This document shows, piece after piece, positions 43,601 through 52,377 of a stretch of DNA of 64,000 bases (its first letter is position 1; the number at the start of each line of letters is the position of its first letter). The DNA is taken from NCBI GenBank assembly GCA_963844175.1, contig CAWJNE010000021.1, positions 372,001 through 436,000 of the forward strand. Direction: 5' to 3'. Origin of the DNA: JALZMG01 sp963844175 (lineage in GTDB: Bacteria > Actinomycetota > Acidimicrobiia > Acidimicrobiales > Ilumatobacteraceae). Below the pieces are notes generated by a model. It had not been told where the DNA came from. It did not search any database and saw only the letters and a program-made list of their open reading frames with translations. The position numbers were made by a program, and so were the translations under genes.

Positions 43601-44424
43601 GGCTGGGCAACGTCGCCGGGCGGGCGGCCCTGGTGCTCGGCGACGAGATCGCCGACGTCGAGACCGCGTCGAATGGTCGGTTCGGGCCCGACCCGAGGAC
43701 CGTCTACGACGAGTGGGGCGAGTTCCGCGACTTCGCCGCGACGGTGACCGCCGGAACAGGTCCACTGCTCGAGACCGAGCTCGGATGTCCCGTGCCCATG
43801 CCACGCCAGGTCTTCGCCATCGGGCTCAACTACCGCCGCCACGCCGCCGAGACCGGAGCGACCGTGCCCGACGTGCCGGCGACGTTCACGAAGTTCCCGG
43901 CCAGCCTGGCCGGTCCGTTCGACGACATCGCGATCCACGGGACGTCCGTTGACTGGGAGGTCGAGCTCGTCGTCGTCATCGGGGCGCGCGCCGAGCAGGT
44001 GGCGGTCGACGATGGGTGGTCGCACGTCGCCGGGGTGACGGTCGGCCAGGACATCAGCGACCGCCAGCTCCAGGTCGCCGCGGGACGGCAGTTCTCCCTC
44101 GGCAAGTCACGACGGGGCTACGGACCGATGGGGCCGTGGGTGGTGACCACCGACGAGCTCACCGACCCGGACGACCTGGCCCTCGGCTGCTCGGTCGACG
44201 GCGAGACGGTGCAGGATGCCCGCACCTCGGACCTCGTGTTCTCCGTGCCACATCTGATCGCCGAGCTCTCGTCCGTGCTCCCGCTGCTGCCGGGCGACGT
44301 CATCTTCACCGGGACGCCAGCCGGCGTCGGCGTCGCCCGCCAGCCGCCGCGCGCCCTGCAACCGGGCAACGTCCTCGAGACGTGGATCGAGGGCATCGGG
44401 ACGATGCGCAACCGGTGCGTCTGA
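43597..44424 (+). CDS. Fumarylacetoacetate hydrolase family protein
   Basis: This 275-residue FAH-domain enzyme has 'QVFAIGLNYRRHAAETG', the metal ligands in 'VDWEVELVVVIG' (Glu-x-Glu) and 'VGQDISDRQLQ' (Asp), plus 'DVIFTGTPAGVGVARQPP' and a C-terminal 'GNVLETWIEGIGTMRN'. Family members hydrolyse or decarboxylate beta-diketo or hydroxy-dienoic acids in aromatic degradation. The GTGA overlap with the acyl-CoA ligase indicates a shared pathway. Confidence 0.9.
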   Translation: MRLGNVAGRAALVLGDEIADVETASNGRFGPDPRTVYDEWGEFRDFAATVTAGTGPLLETELGCPVPMPRQVFAIGLNYRRHAAETGATVPDVPATFTKFPASLAGPFDDIAIHGTSVDWEVELVVVIGARAEQVAVDDGWSHVAGVTVGQDISDRQLQVAAGRQFSLGKSRRGYGPMGPWVVTTDELTDPDDLALGCSVDGETVQDARTSDLVFSVPHLIAELSSVLPLLPGDVIFTGTPAGVGVARQPPRALQPGNVLETWIEGIGTMRNRCV

Positions 44425-44438
44425 GCTGACGGCCTTGT

Positions 44439-45798
44439 TCAGGTCGGCATGACCAGCGGCGTGTCTGGCGCCATCACCTCGGAGATGCGGGTGCCGAGCG
44501 TGACCGATGCGTTGCTGTCGCCGGTGTGCGTCACCGAGCCGGTGGAGTAGACGACGATCGTCACCTCCGGGTCGCGCAGCTGGCCGGTGAACCCCTGGTA
44601 GCCCTGCAGGCTCGGGTTGCCGATGATCCAGTCGTCATCGACGACGACCATCCCGAAGGTGAAGTAGGTCTGTTCGGTCATGCTGGCGAGTCCGGCGGTG
44701 TTGGCCGCCATCTGCAGCTCGAACGAGTCGTCGTCGAGCAGCTCACCGCGGTTCAGGGCCAGGCTCCAACGACCGACGTCCGCCACGGTGGCGTTCAGGT
44801 TGCCGCTGCTGAGGGCCCACGTCGGGTTCCAGAACGTCGTCTCCTCGTACACGCCGCGCTCGTGGCTGTAGGCGTGGAACGTCGGGGTGCCGATCTCGTT
44901 GGTGGTGAAGCCGGCGCTGTGCGTCATGCCGAGCGGCTCGAAGATGCGCTCCGCCAGCAGCTCGGGGACGGTCTGGCCCGTCGCCGCCTCGAGCACCTCG
45001 CCGAGCAACATGATGTCGGTGTGCGAGTACGCCCAGCCCGTCCCCGGCTCGAACAGCGGCGGCGACTGCTGGGCCGCAGCGAGGAGCTCGGCACCCGTCC
45101 ACTCGGCGAACGGATTGGCGTAGACCTCGTTCACGAAGTCATCGTTGTTGAGGAAGTCCGGGGTGCCGGACGTCGTGTTGGCCAGCATGCGGGGCGTGAT
45201 CTTGTCCCCGTTCACGAGGTCGGGGACGTAGTCGGCGACCGGGTCGTCGAGGCCGAGCACACCTTCGTCGACCAGTTGCAGGAGCACGGTGCCGAGCATC
45301 GCCTCCATCGGCTGGCCGACGCGGATGACGGCGTCCGGGCTCGTCGGCGCCAGGGGCCCCGGTCCGTCGAGGGCGGTCCGGACGATCTCCTGGTCGCCCT
45401 CCCACACCCCGAACACGACGGATTGGAGGTGGAGCTCCGAGAGCGCCGATTGGACCAGGGCGACGATCTCCTCGGCCCTGGGGTCGTCGTCGGCGATTGC
45501 CGTGGTCGTCGACGCGTCGCTTCCGGTCGTGGACGTCGACGCGTCGCTTCCGGTCGTGGCACGTCGACGCGTCGCTGCCGGTCGTGGCCGTCGACGTCGA
45601 TGTCGCTGTCGACGACGTCGCGGCCTGCTCGGTGCCGGTCACGGCGGGCGTCGTCGACGTCGTCACCGCCTGATCGGACCCGTCGTCGGAGCACGCCGCA
45701 ACGAGCGCGACGCTCACCGCGCAGATCACGAGGACGCCGGACCGCCTCCTGCGCCATGGCGCGATTCTCCGACGCAATCCATCGTTCGCTGGCTCCAC
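44439..45798 (-). CDS. Lipoprotein serine hydrolase (beta-lactamase family), interrupted by a +1 frameshift in a tandem repeat
   Basis: From GTG 45798 the product has a signal peptide with lipobox ('VALVAACSDD') and a Thr/Ser-rich linker. Three 24-bp repeats encoding variants of 'TTGSDAST' lie at about 45510-45590. One extra base near 45559-45560 breaks the frame in the second repeat, after which 'AIADDDPRAEEIVALVQSAL' leads into the catalytic domain. That domain has 'GVLGLDDPVADYVPDL', 'MLANTTSGTPDFL', the Tyr-x-Asn-like 'YSHTDIMLLGEVLE' and a C-terminal 'GFTGQLRDP'. The Ser-x-x-Lys nucleophile motif seems altered: 'VGQPMEAMLG' occupies its place without Ser or Lys, so catalysis is doubtful. 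Confidence 0.72.
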
Positions 45799-45957
45799 GC
45801 CTCCGCCTTCCTCGCCGGTCCCGACTCGCCGGCGACCGGAGTCGGACGATAGCGGTGCCGCCGCTCGCGCGGGATCCGGGACCGCCGTCTGGAGCTTGAC
45901 GACCGAGTCGCCGGAGTCGGCTCAGATGCGTTGGCGAGCCGCTTTCTGATGAGACGG

Positions 45958-47454
45958 TCAGGAATGGGCGGTGAGGGCGTGCTGCATCTTCTGCACTTGT
46001 TGTTGCACTTGGGCGTCTTCGACTTCGAACATGGCACCGCTGATCCCGGCGGTCTGCAGTTCGCGGTTGGGGTACTGCCGGTAGGTGGGGAGCAGGCTGA
46101 GCGCCAGGGCTCCCATCTGCGGGGCTTGCCACGTCTTCTCGGCCCAATTGGTCATGAAGATGTCGTATCGCTCGCCGGGGTCCTGCCACAGGTCGAACAG
46201 CTCAGGCACGATGTTGGTGTACTCGGCGGCGCCCCTCCAGCCCGTGCGGATGTTCCAGATCGCCTTCCACTTGCCGAGGCGGACCGCTCCTGGAATCAGC
46301 TCCGTTTCAGTCATGTAGAACCAGTGATCGCGCGTCGAGGGCCCCTCACCGGTCAGGAGCGCGGTCTGGTCGCAGCTGTCGAAGATCGTGGGTTGACCCT
46401 CCCGGTCCTCGGTCGGCAGCTCGAGCCCGGCGAGGGCGGCGAACGTCGCCAGGAAGTCGAGTGATCCCACGATCTCGGCATTGCGCTGCCCCGCGCCGAT
46501 CGTGCCCGGCCACCAGGCGATCGCCGGGACACGACTGCCACCCTCGTAGTCACTGCCCTTCGTGCCCCGGAACGGCGTGTAGCCACAGTCCGGGTACACG
46601 TCCTGCCACGCCCCGTTGTCCGTCGTCCAGACGATCAGCGTGTCCTGCTCGATACCGAGCTGCCGCACCTTCTCGACGACCGTACCGACGTGGTGGTCGA
46701 GCTCGACCAACGAATCGGCGTACTTGCTCTTGGCCATCGACGAGCCGACAAAGTCCGGGTGCGGCAGGTTCGGCTGGTGCATCTTGGCGGTGTTCAGGTA
46801 CAGGAAGAACGGTGCATCGCCAGCGGCGTGCGCGTCCAGGTAGTCGAGGGCGTGGCGAACGGACTTCTCGTCGATGAACGGGATCGCCGCTGCGTCGAGC
46901 TTCTCGGCCTCATGCCACGGCTCGCCGGCCTTGCCCTCGACGGCGCCGATGACGTTGCCCCACATGGCCATCGTCTGGTCGTCGTCGAACGGGAAGTCCG
47001 GGTTGAACGTCGGATCGGTGTACGTGTAGGCGTTCAAGTGATACAGCGTCGTGTTGTACATCTCATCGAAACCGTGGGCCGTCGGCATCGAGTAGTCGGC
47101 CTCACCGAGGTGCCACTTGCCGATCTGACAGGTGCTGTAGCCGGCCTGCTTCAGCAGACTGGCCACCGTCCATTCACCGGCCGGAAGTCCACCGCCCTGG
47201 CCCGGGAACGACACGGTCGTCATCCCACTCCGGATCGGCAGCCTGCCCGTCATCGCTGCGGCCCGGCCCGGCGTGCAACTCGGCTGCCCGTAGAACGACA
47301 GGAACTGCAGCCCCTCGGCAGCCAAGCGATCGAGGTGCGGCGTGGGTGCACCCCGGTTCTCACCGCCGCCGTAGCACCCGAGATCACCCCAGCCCACGTC
47401 GTCGGACATGAACACGATGATGTTCGGCTTCGATCCCGCAGCTGCTGTGGACAT
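45958..47454 (-). CDS. Sulfatase (arylsulfatase family)
   Basis: This 498-residue sulfatase begins 'KPNIIVFMSDDVGWGDLGCYGG' with the calcium-binding Asp pair. Its formylglycine motif is Cys60-T-P-G-R in 'PSCTPGRAAAMTGR', a Gly variant of C-(S/T)-P-(S)-R. It also shows 'QIGKWHLGEADYS' and 'IVWTTDNGAWQD'. It needs a formylglycine-generating enzyme, which is not in the window. No signal peptide is visible, so it acts in the cytoplasm or is exported by another route. GGGAG lies 7 bp before the ATG at 47454. Confidence 0.92.
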   Translation of the reverse strand: MSTAAAGSKPNIIVFMSDDVGWGDLGCYGGGENRGAPTPHLDRLAAEGLQFLSFYGQPSCTPGRAAAMTGRLPIRSGMTTVSFPGQGGGLPAGEWTVASLLKQAGYSTCQIGKWHLGEADYSMPTAHGFDEMYNTTLYHLNAYTYTDPTFNPDFPFDDDQTMAMWGNVIGAVEGKAGEPWHEAEKLDAAAIPFIDEKSVRHALDYLDAHAAGDAPFFLYLNTAKMHQPNLPHPDFVGSSMAKSKYADSLVELDHHVGTVVEKVRQLGIEQDTLIVWTTDNGAWQDVYPDCGYTPFRGTKGSDYEGGSRVPAIAWWPGTIGAGQRNAEIVGSLDFLATFAALAGLELPTEDREGQPTIFDSCDQTALLTGEGPSTRDHWFYMTETELIPGAVRLGKWKAIWNIRTGWRGAAEYTNIVPELFDLWQDPGERYDIFMTNWAEKTWQAPQMGALALSLLPTYRQYPNRELQTAGISGAMFEVEDAQVQQQVQKMQHALTAHS

Positions 47455-47665
47455 GTGGCGACTCCCTCGCGTCCCGTTCGACCGGACGGACAGTGTCACA
47501 CGTGCGACGATCCGCACCTCAACGCAGGTGCTCTGGCGGTCGTGTGGCGGCGACTGACGCCAACGGTGCCGGCCTGACGGTTCTCTTGGATCAGCACCAG
47601 GTCGGGCCAGGCGTCGAAGGGCGAGCTGTCGTAGTCTGCATCCCAGCGACCTGGGGGGCAGGCTG

Positions 47666-49105
47666 ATGAGCACCGACACGAAGGCCGCGAAGGCCGATCA
47701 CGCCGACGACGTGATCGTCCATCTCAGCACGGCGGAGCGGGTGGCGGTGGGCCGGAGCGCCCGGGTGGCGGTGCCGCGGGGATCACACGCTTCGTGGGAG
47801 CCGCAGCCGCATCGGCGCGATCCGGTCGAGCTGCTCGAGGAGGAGGCGGCGACGCGGGTGTCGGAGCTGGTTCCGATCCGGTACGGGCGGATGCTCACCT
47901 CGCCGTTCGCGTTCTACCGGGGAGCCGCCCTGCTGATGGCCGCGGATCTGGCCGGGACCCCTCGGACCACGCTGAAGGTCCAGCTCTGCGGGGACGCCCA
48001 TCTGTCCAACTTCGGTGGGTTCGCGGCGCCTGACCGGCGGCTCGTGTTCAGCGTCAACGACTTCGATGAGACCCTGCCGGGCCCGTTCGAGTGGGACGTC
48101 AAGCGCCTCGTGGCCAGCTGTGCCGTCGCCGGCCGAGCAAACGGGTTCAGCCCGAAGGAGCGCGAAGGGGTGAACCTGGCCGTCGGCCGCTCGTATCGCG
48201 AAGCGATGAGCGGCTTCGCTCAGATGCGAACACTCGACACCTGGTACGCGCGTATCGACGTCGACGAGGTCAGACGGGAATGGGACGCCGGCGCGACCAA
48301 GGCCGAAAGGAAGCGCCTCGAACGCAACGTCGCGAAAGCACGTACGAAGGACAGCATGAAGGCCTTCGGCAAGCTCACCCGCCTCGTCGACGGTGAGCCG
48401 CGGATCATCTCCGACCCGCCGCTGATCGTCCCGATCAACGACCTTCTCGACCCGGAGCAGGCGCAGACGTTCGTCGACGCGCTACGCGTCATCATCCGCT
48501 CCTACCGTCGCAGCCTGCCGGCCGATCGCCGGCGGCTGTTCGAACGCTTCCGCTACGTGGACACCGCCCGAAAGGTGGTCGGGGTCGGAAGCGTCGGTAC
48601 CCGGGCCTGGGTGGTACTGATGATCGGCAACGACGGCAACGACCCCCTGTTCTTGCAGATCAAAGAGGCCGAGGCGTCGGTGCTGGAGCCCTTCCTCGGC
48701 AAGAGCAAGTTCGCCAACCACGGTCGGCGGGTCGTGGAGGGACAGCGGCTCATGCAAGCGGCCAGCGACATCCTGCTCGGCTGGTTTCGCAGCCCCGGCA
48801 TCGACGGCGTCACCCGCGACTTCTACATCCGACAGCTGTGGGACGGCAAGGCATCTGCGCTCGTCGAGACAATGTCCCCACGAGGGCTGAGGGTCTACGC
48901 AGAGGTCTGCGCCCGGACCCTGGCGCGGGCCCACGCCCGCTCCGGTGACGCCGTCGCCATCGCCGCCTACCTCGGCCGAAAGGACAGCTTCGACGTTGCG
49001 CTGGCCTCGTTCGCCGAGACCTACGCCGACCAGAACGAACGGGACTTTTCCGCACTCCGCGAGGCCGTCGACTCCGGGCGCGTCACCGCGCAAACGGGCC
49101 TCTAG
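47666..49105 (+). CDS. DUF2252 protein (kinase-like fold)
   Basis: This 479-residue DUF2252 protein shows the landmarks 'PIRYGRMLTSPFAFYRGAALLMAADLA', 'QLCGDAHLSNFGGFAAPDRRLVFSVNDFDETLPGPFEWDVKRL' (the HLSNFG and DFDE blocks resemble a phosphotransferase catalytic loop and metal site) and 'DFYIRQLWDGKASALVE'. The family occurs widely in Actinobacteria and is thought to be aminoglycoside-phosphotransferase-like; substrates are unknown. A GGGGGG stretch serves as ribosome binding site. A hairpin at 49118-49143 follows the stop. Confidence 0.9.
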   Translation: MSTDTKAAKADHADDVIVHLSTAERVAVGRSARVAVPRGSHASWEPQPHRRDPVELLEEEAATRVSELVPIRYGRMLTSPFAFYRGAALLMAADLAGTPRTTLKVQLCGDAHLSNFGGFAAPDRRLVFSVNDFDETLPGPFEWDVKRLVASCAVAGRANGFSPKEREGVNLAVGRSYREAMSGFAQMRTLDTWYARIDVDEVRREWDAGATKAERKRLERNVAKARTKDSMKAFGKLTRLVDGEPRIISDPPLIVPINDLLDPEQAQTFVDALRVIIRSYRRSLPADRRRLFERFRYVDTARKVVGVGSVGTRAWVVLMIGNDGNDPLFLQIKEAEASVLEPFLGKSKFANHGRRVVEGQRLMQAASDILLGWFRSPGIDGVTRDFYIRQLWDGKASALVETMSPRGLRVYAEVCARTLARAHARSGDAVAIAAYLGRKDSFDVALASFAETYADQNERDFSALREAVDSGRVTAQTGL

Positions 49106-49117
49106 CGGGGCGCGTTG

Positions 49118-49143
49118 CGATCCATGGCAGATCGCATGGATCG
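49118..49143. terminator. Hairpin between convergent DUF2252 and aquaporin genes
   Basis: CGATCCATG (49118-49126) and CATGGATCG (49135-49143) form a perfect 9-bp stem with an 8-nt loop. The position between two convergent stops suits a two-way terminator. There is no T run on either strand, which is usual in high-GC Actinobacteria. Confidence 0.55.
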
Positions 49144-49180
49144 AACGAGTTTCGTCGTCGGCGTCGGGCCCCGCTCGCGT

Positions 49181-49996
49181 TCAGTCGTCGTCGGGAGCCG
49201 CCACTTCGGTGAAGAGCTCCCCTTGGGCGGCGCCCGAACCGGCCTTGCCACCGCCCCGGCCGCGCAACACGAACCCGAACACCACCGCGAGGGCCGCACC
49301 GGCGATCGGTCCAGCCACATAGACCCAGTAGTCCGAGAAGTCTCCGGCGACCAGATCAGGCCCAAAGGTGCGGGCCGGGTTCATCGAGGTCCCCGAGATC
49401 GGGCTGCCCCACAACCCGGCCAGCGCGATGTAGCCGCCGACACCAAAGGCCCCGATGACACCCAGGTTCTGGGCTCCCGACGCCGTCCCGAGGATCACGC
49501 TGACCAACCCCAGCGTGAGGACCAGCTCCATCCAGAACGCGGCGCCGGCCGAATACCCAGTCGCCGGATAGTTCGACCCGTAGCTGGCCGACACGTCGAT
49601 CACGGCGTGGAGGAACAAGGCCGCCAGGGTCGCCCCCAGCAGCTGCACGACGATGTAGCCGGGCACGCGGCGCCACGGGAAGTTGCCGCGAGCGGCGAAG
49701 GCCAGGGTCACCGCCGGGTTGAGATGAGCACCGGAGACCTTTCCCATGAACAGGATGATCGCCATCACCATCAAACCCGGCGCCGTCACGGCCGCGGTGC
49801 GTTCGATCGTGTCTGGGAAGGCCTGGCCCATCATGCCGCCGCCGGCCGCGACCAGCACGAGGAAAAAGGTCCCAAGCGCCTCCGAGAACAGCCGCCGCCA
49901 CTCCTGTCTTGGGTTGTTGAAGTCTTCGATCGGATGGATGACACTCGACTCGATCCATTCGATCGCTCGTTGCCGTCTCGCGGGTTCGTCGCTCAC
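49181..49996 (-). CDS. MIP-family channel (aquaporin/glycerol facilitator)
   Basis: This 271-residue major-intrinsic-protein channel has six membrane segments and the two pore motifs 'GAHLNPAVTLAFAAR' and 'GTSMNPARTFGPDLV' (NPA boxes). The N-terminus has an additional amphipathic stretch ('ERQRAIEWIESSVIHPIED'-like) before the first membrane span, and the C-terminal tail is Gly-rich. It should pass water or small solutes. GTG at 49996 is preceded by GAAGGAG. Confidence 0.9.
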   Translation of the reverse strand: MSDEPARRQRAIEWIESSVIHPIEDFNNPRQEWRRLFSEALGTFFLVLVAAGGGMMGQAFPDTIERTAAVTAPGLMVMAIILFMGKVSGAHLNPAVTLAFAARGNFPWRRVPGYIVVQLLGATLAALFLHAVIDVSASYGSNYPATGYSAGAAFWMELVLTLGLVSVILGTASGAQNLGVIGAFGVGGYIALAGLWGSPISGTSMNPARTFGPDLVAGDFSDYWVYVAGPIAGAALAVVFGFVLRGRGGGKAGSGAAQGELFTEVAAPDDD

Positions 49997-50343
49997 GGGC
50001 CATCTCCTTCGTTGCGGCTTCGGTGGAAACGGGGACGAAGGTGACGACCCGACTGCATCGTCGGTTGGCCCATCGCGCCACGGTGAACGTGAGTCGACCT
50101 CGGCGCCGGTGGAAGCGTCCTAGCGTTCGGAGTCACCGCCAGCACTGTCGTTCGAGGCGCGGCGTTCGGTCTTCAGCAGAGATCGATTGCGACCGCCACA
50201 CACGCCACATCGTACGTGTCCTGGTCGACGCAGTCGCGTGATGGCAATCGTGTCATCGTCCGCCGCGATGGCACCGACGCGACTCGCATGCGATCGGGGT
50301 GATCGGACGCCAGTTCCGCAGGTCACCGGCCGGCGACGCTCAG
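49997..50343. other. 347-bp intergenic region without a convincing gene
   Basis: The only open frame of note is on the minus strand (50120-50326), a 68-residue sequence with one CxxC pair ('RCGVCGGRN') and no recognisable start signal. It may be a chance frame. The left part (about 49997-50010) holds the aquaporin ribosome binding site. I see no repeat, tRNA or clear promoter. Confidence 0.5.
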
Positions 50344-51018
50344 TCAGTCAGCCAGCCCGGCAATGCCGTTGCCGATCAGCTTGGCCCCGAGGACCAGGAG
50401 CACGACCATCATGATCACCGCGTTGTGGTCGGACATGAACTGCTTGATCGACGCCAGCGGCCGGGCGGCCCGGTCACCGCCGACCAGATACCAGACCACC
50501 GGACCGACCACCGTCAAGGATCCGATCACCACGAACACGGCCACCGCGACCACGGTCTCGCCGCCGTCGAGCCCGGCCTGAGCGATCGACGCTGCGGCGG
50601 CCACCGTCAGCGCCAGGTTCTTCGGGTTGGCCCCCGACAGTGCCGCCCCGATCACGAGCGACTTGCCGGGCGTGAAGGTCTCGAGGGCGGCCATCCACTT
50701 CGATGGTGTCTGCTCCTGGCCGGGACGCGGCCGGTCTCGCCACTGCTTCGCCGCAAGGCCGAGGAACAGTGCGCCGAGGGCGAGCTTGAGGACGTCGACG
50801 ACCGTCGACGAGCCCGAGTCGGAGTCGTCCGAGCCGCTGGCGACGAGGAGCACGACGACGCTGACAACGACCATCCCGAGAACCCATCCGAAGGCGAAGG
50901 CCGGACCGTTGGACCGCGCCTTCGGCGTGCCGAGCATCAGGATCACGGCAACGATCGGCAGTGGGCTCAGCGCGACACCGACGGCTGACGGCAGCAGGTC
51001 CCCGATCGCCTGGCCCAC
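50344..51018 (-). CDS. GAP/Sap-family (Peptidoglycolipid-addressing-like) membrane protein
   Basis: This 224-residue six-span membrane protein is of the Sap type: 'GDLLPSAVGVALSPLPIVAVILMLGTPKARSNGPAFAFGWVLG', 'LKLALGALFLGLAAKQWRDRP' and 'TPGKSLVIGAALSGANPKNLALTVAAAASIAQAGL' match the family, which includes mycobacterial proteins that help address sulfolipid-1 or other lipids to the surface. GTG at 51018 with GAGGAG 6 bp upstream is the start. Confidence 0.88.
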   Translation of the reverse strand: MGQAIGDLLPSAVGVALSPLPIVAVILMLGTPKARSNGPAFAFGWVLGMVVVSVVVLLVASGSDDSDSGSSTVVDVLKLALGALFLGLAAKQWRDRPRPGQEQTPSKWMAALETFTPGKSLVIGAALSGANPKNLALTVAAAASIAQAGLDGGETVVAVAVFVVIGSLTVVGPVVWYLVGGDRAARPLASIKQFMSDHNAVIMMVVLLVLGAKLIGNGIAGLAD

Positions 51019-51282
51019 TGACTGCTCCTCCGTCGACGGACGAGCGGACTGTAACCGAGGTCCGTCAGCCAGGCCGGACCAGCAGCACGGTCCGAGACGT
51101 GACGGATCCAGTGATCGATCGGACCGGCCACGTCGTGCCGCGCATGACAGCCGACGAGCGATTGGGTCGCGGCTCGACGCAGCGTCGCCGTTGCGGTCGG
51201 AGTGCTGGCAACAAACGTAGTGTTCATCGCGGCAGGCGGCGTGCCGCGCCGACCGTTGGATCCGGCCTCGAGGTGGCCCGAC

Positions 51283-52105
51283 ATGAGCCTTGCCATCGCC
51301 ATCCTTGTCGTCGCCGGAGTCAACCGCCGTGGCGATTGCGGTGATGCTGCTGGTTCGCCGCAATGCGCCCGACGGCAGTTACTTCCACGACGGAGATCGC
51401 GCCGCCGGCGTCTTCGGTGTGCTGGCGACCGGGTTCGCTGTCCTGCTCGGCTTCGTCGTCTTCCTCGCATTCACGAGCTATGACTCCGCTCGAGCCGGCG
51501 CCGAGACGGAGGCGCTGACGGTCGCCCAGCAGATCGAGACGGCGCAGTTCTTCCCCCCGGGGGTGGTCGAGGAGCTCACCGGCGAGCTGGTCTGCTACGC
51601 CCGCTCGGTGGTCGGCGTGCAATGGGCACGCATGGAATCCGGCACGCTCGGCGAGCAGGTCAACCCATGGGGGGTCGAGCTGTTCCAGACGCTACGGACG
51701 GTCCAACCGCAAACGGCGACCGAGCAATCGGCCTACGACAAGTGGCTCGACCAGAACTCGGCACGAGAGCAGGCCCGCATCGAGCGGATCCACGGCGCCG
51801 TCGGCGTGATCCCGGCGCCGCTGTGGATCGTGTTGTTCTTCAGCGCCGGCCTCATCTTCGTGTACATGCTGTTCTTCGCCGACAGCGGCGAGCGGGCGCC
51901 CGTCCAAGCGTTGATGATGGGCACGGTCGTCGCGGTGATCACGGCGATGCTGATGCTGCTCACGTTCCTCAACAACCCGTTCCATGCCGGTGTCGGCGGT
52001 CTCCGCCCGGAGGCCATGGAGCGCACCTTGGAGATCATCGAGCAGGAGCTCGAGATCGTCGGCGCCGGCGCCCCACCGTGCGACGCCGCTGGGAACGCAC
52101 CGTAG
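51283..52105 (+). CDS. DUF4239 (bestrophin-like) membrane protein, interrupted by a +1 frameshift
   Basis: ATG 51283 is preceded by GAGGTG and encodes 'SLAIAILVVAGV'. One base (A51322) must be skipped to join 'TAVAIAVMLLVRRNAPDGSYFHDGDRAAGVFGVLATGFAVLLGFVVFLAF', the usual DUF4239 start. The protein goes on with 'YDSARAGAETEALTVAQQIETAQFFP' and two C-terminal membrane segments ('PLWIVLFFSAGLIFVYMLFFADSG', 'GTVVAVITAMLMLLTFLNNPFH'). About 273 residues if joined. Function of the family is unknown. Confidence 0.75.
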
Positions 52106-52114
52106 GGCGGACGC

Positions 52115-52261
52115 ATGGACTGGCTCGCCTCCCTGCCGGCGGGCCTGCTCGTCGCAGGCAGTCTCGCCTTCACCGTCCTGATCGCGTTCGGGGCGGAGCG
52201 AGTACGACCACGTACAGGGGCTGGCGTGACCGTTGATGCCCGCCCTCGGCGCGCGCCGTGA
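52115..52261 (+). CDS. Small membrane protein resembling a truncated DUF4239 N-terminus
   Basis: This 48-residue frame begins 'DWLASLPAGLLVAGSLAFTVLIAFGAERVRP', one membrane helix of the kind that starts DUF4239 proteins, then ends after a short basic tail. It lies 9 bp after the DUF4239 gene on the same strand, with AGGGCGG before the ATG. It could be a remnant of a duplicated paralogue or a genuine small protein. Confidence 0.45.
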   Translation: MDWLASLPAGLLVAGSLAFTVLIAFGAERVRPRTGAGVTVDARPRRAP

Positions 52262-52284
52262 TGTCGGGCGGCGAGAGGCCGTCG

Positions 52285-52361
52285 TGGTGGGGCTAACAAG
52301 AATCGAACTTGTGACCTCATCCTTATCAGGGATGCGCTCTAACCGACTGAGCTATAGCCCC
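52285..52361 (-). tRNA. tRNA-Ile, anticodon GAT
   Basis: On the minus strand the gene begins GGGGCTATAGCTCAGTCGG and ends with the acceptor TAGCCCC, discriminator A and an encoded CCA (plus-strand 52285-52287 TGG). The anticodon arm CATCC-CTGATAA-GGATG carries GAT. It follows gyrA and the DUF3566 gene, its normal place in Actinobacteria, but without tRNA-Ala behind it. Confidence 0.97.
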
Positions 52362-52377
52362 GGGGCGGTCGTCGAGG

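Noticed and set aside
50120..50326. 68-residue minus-strand frame with one CxxC pair
   Set aside because: A single knuckle, no ribosome binding site and no recognisable family; kept only as a note on the intergenic region.
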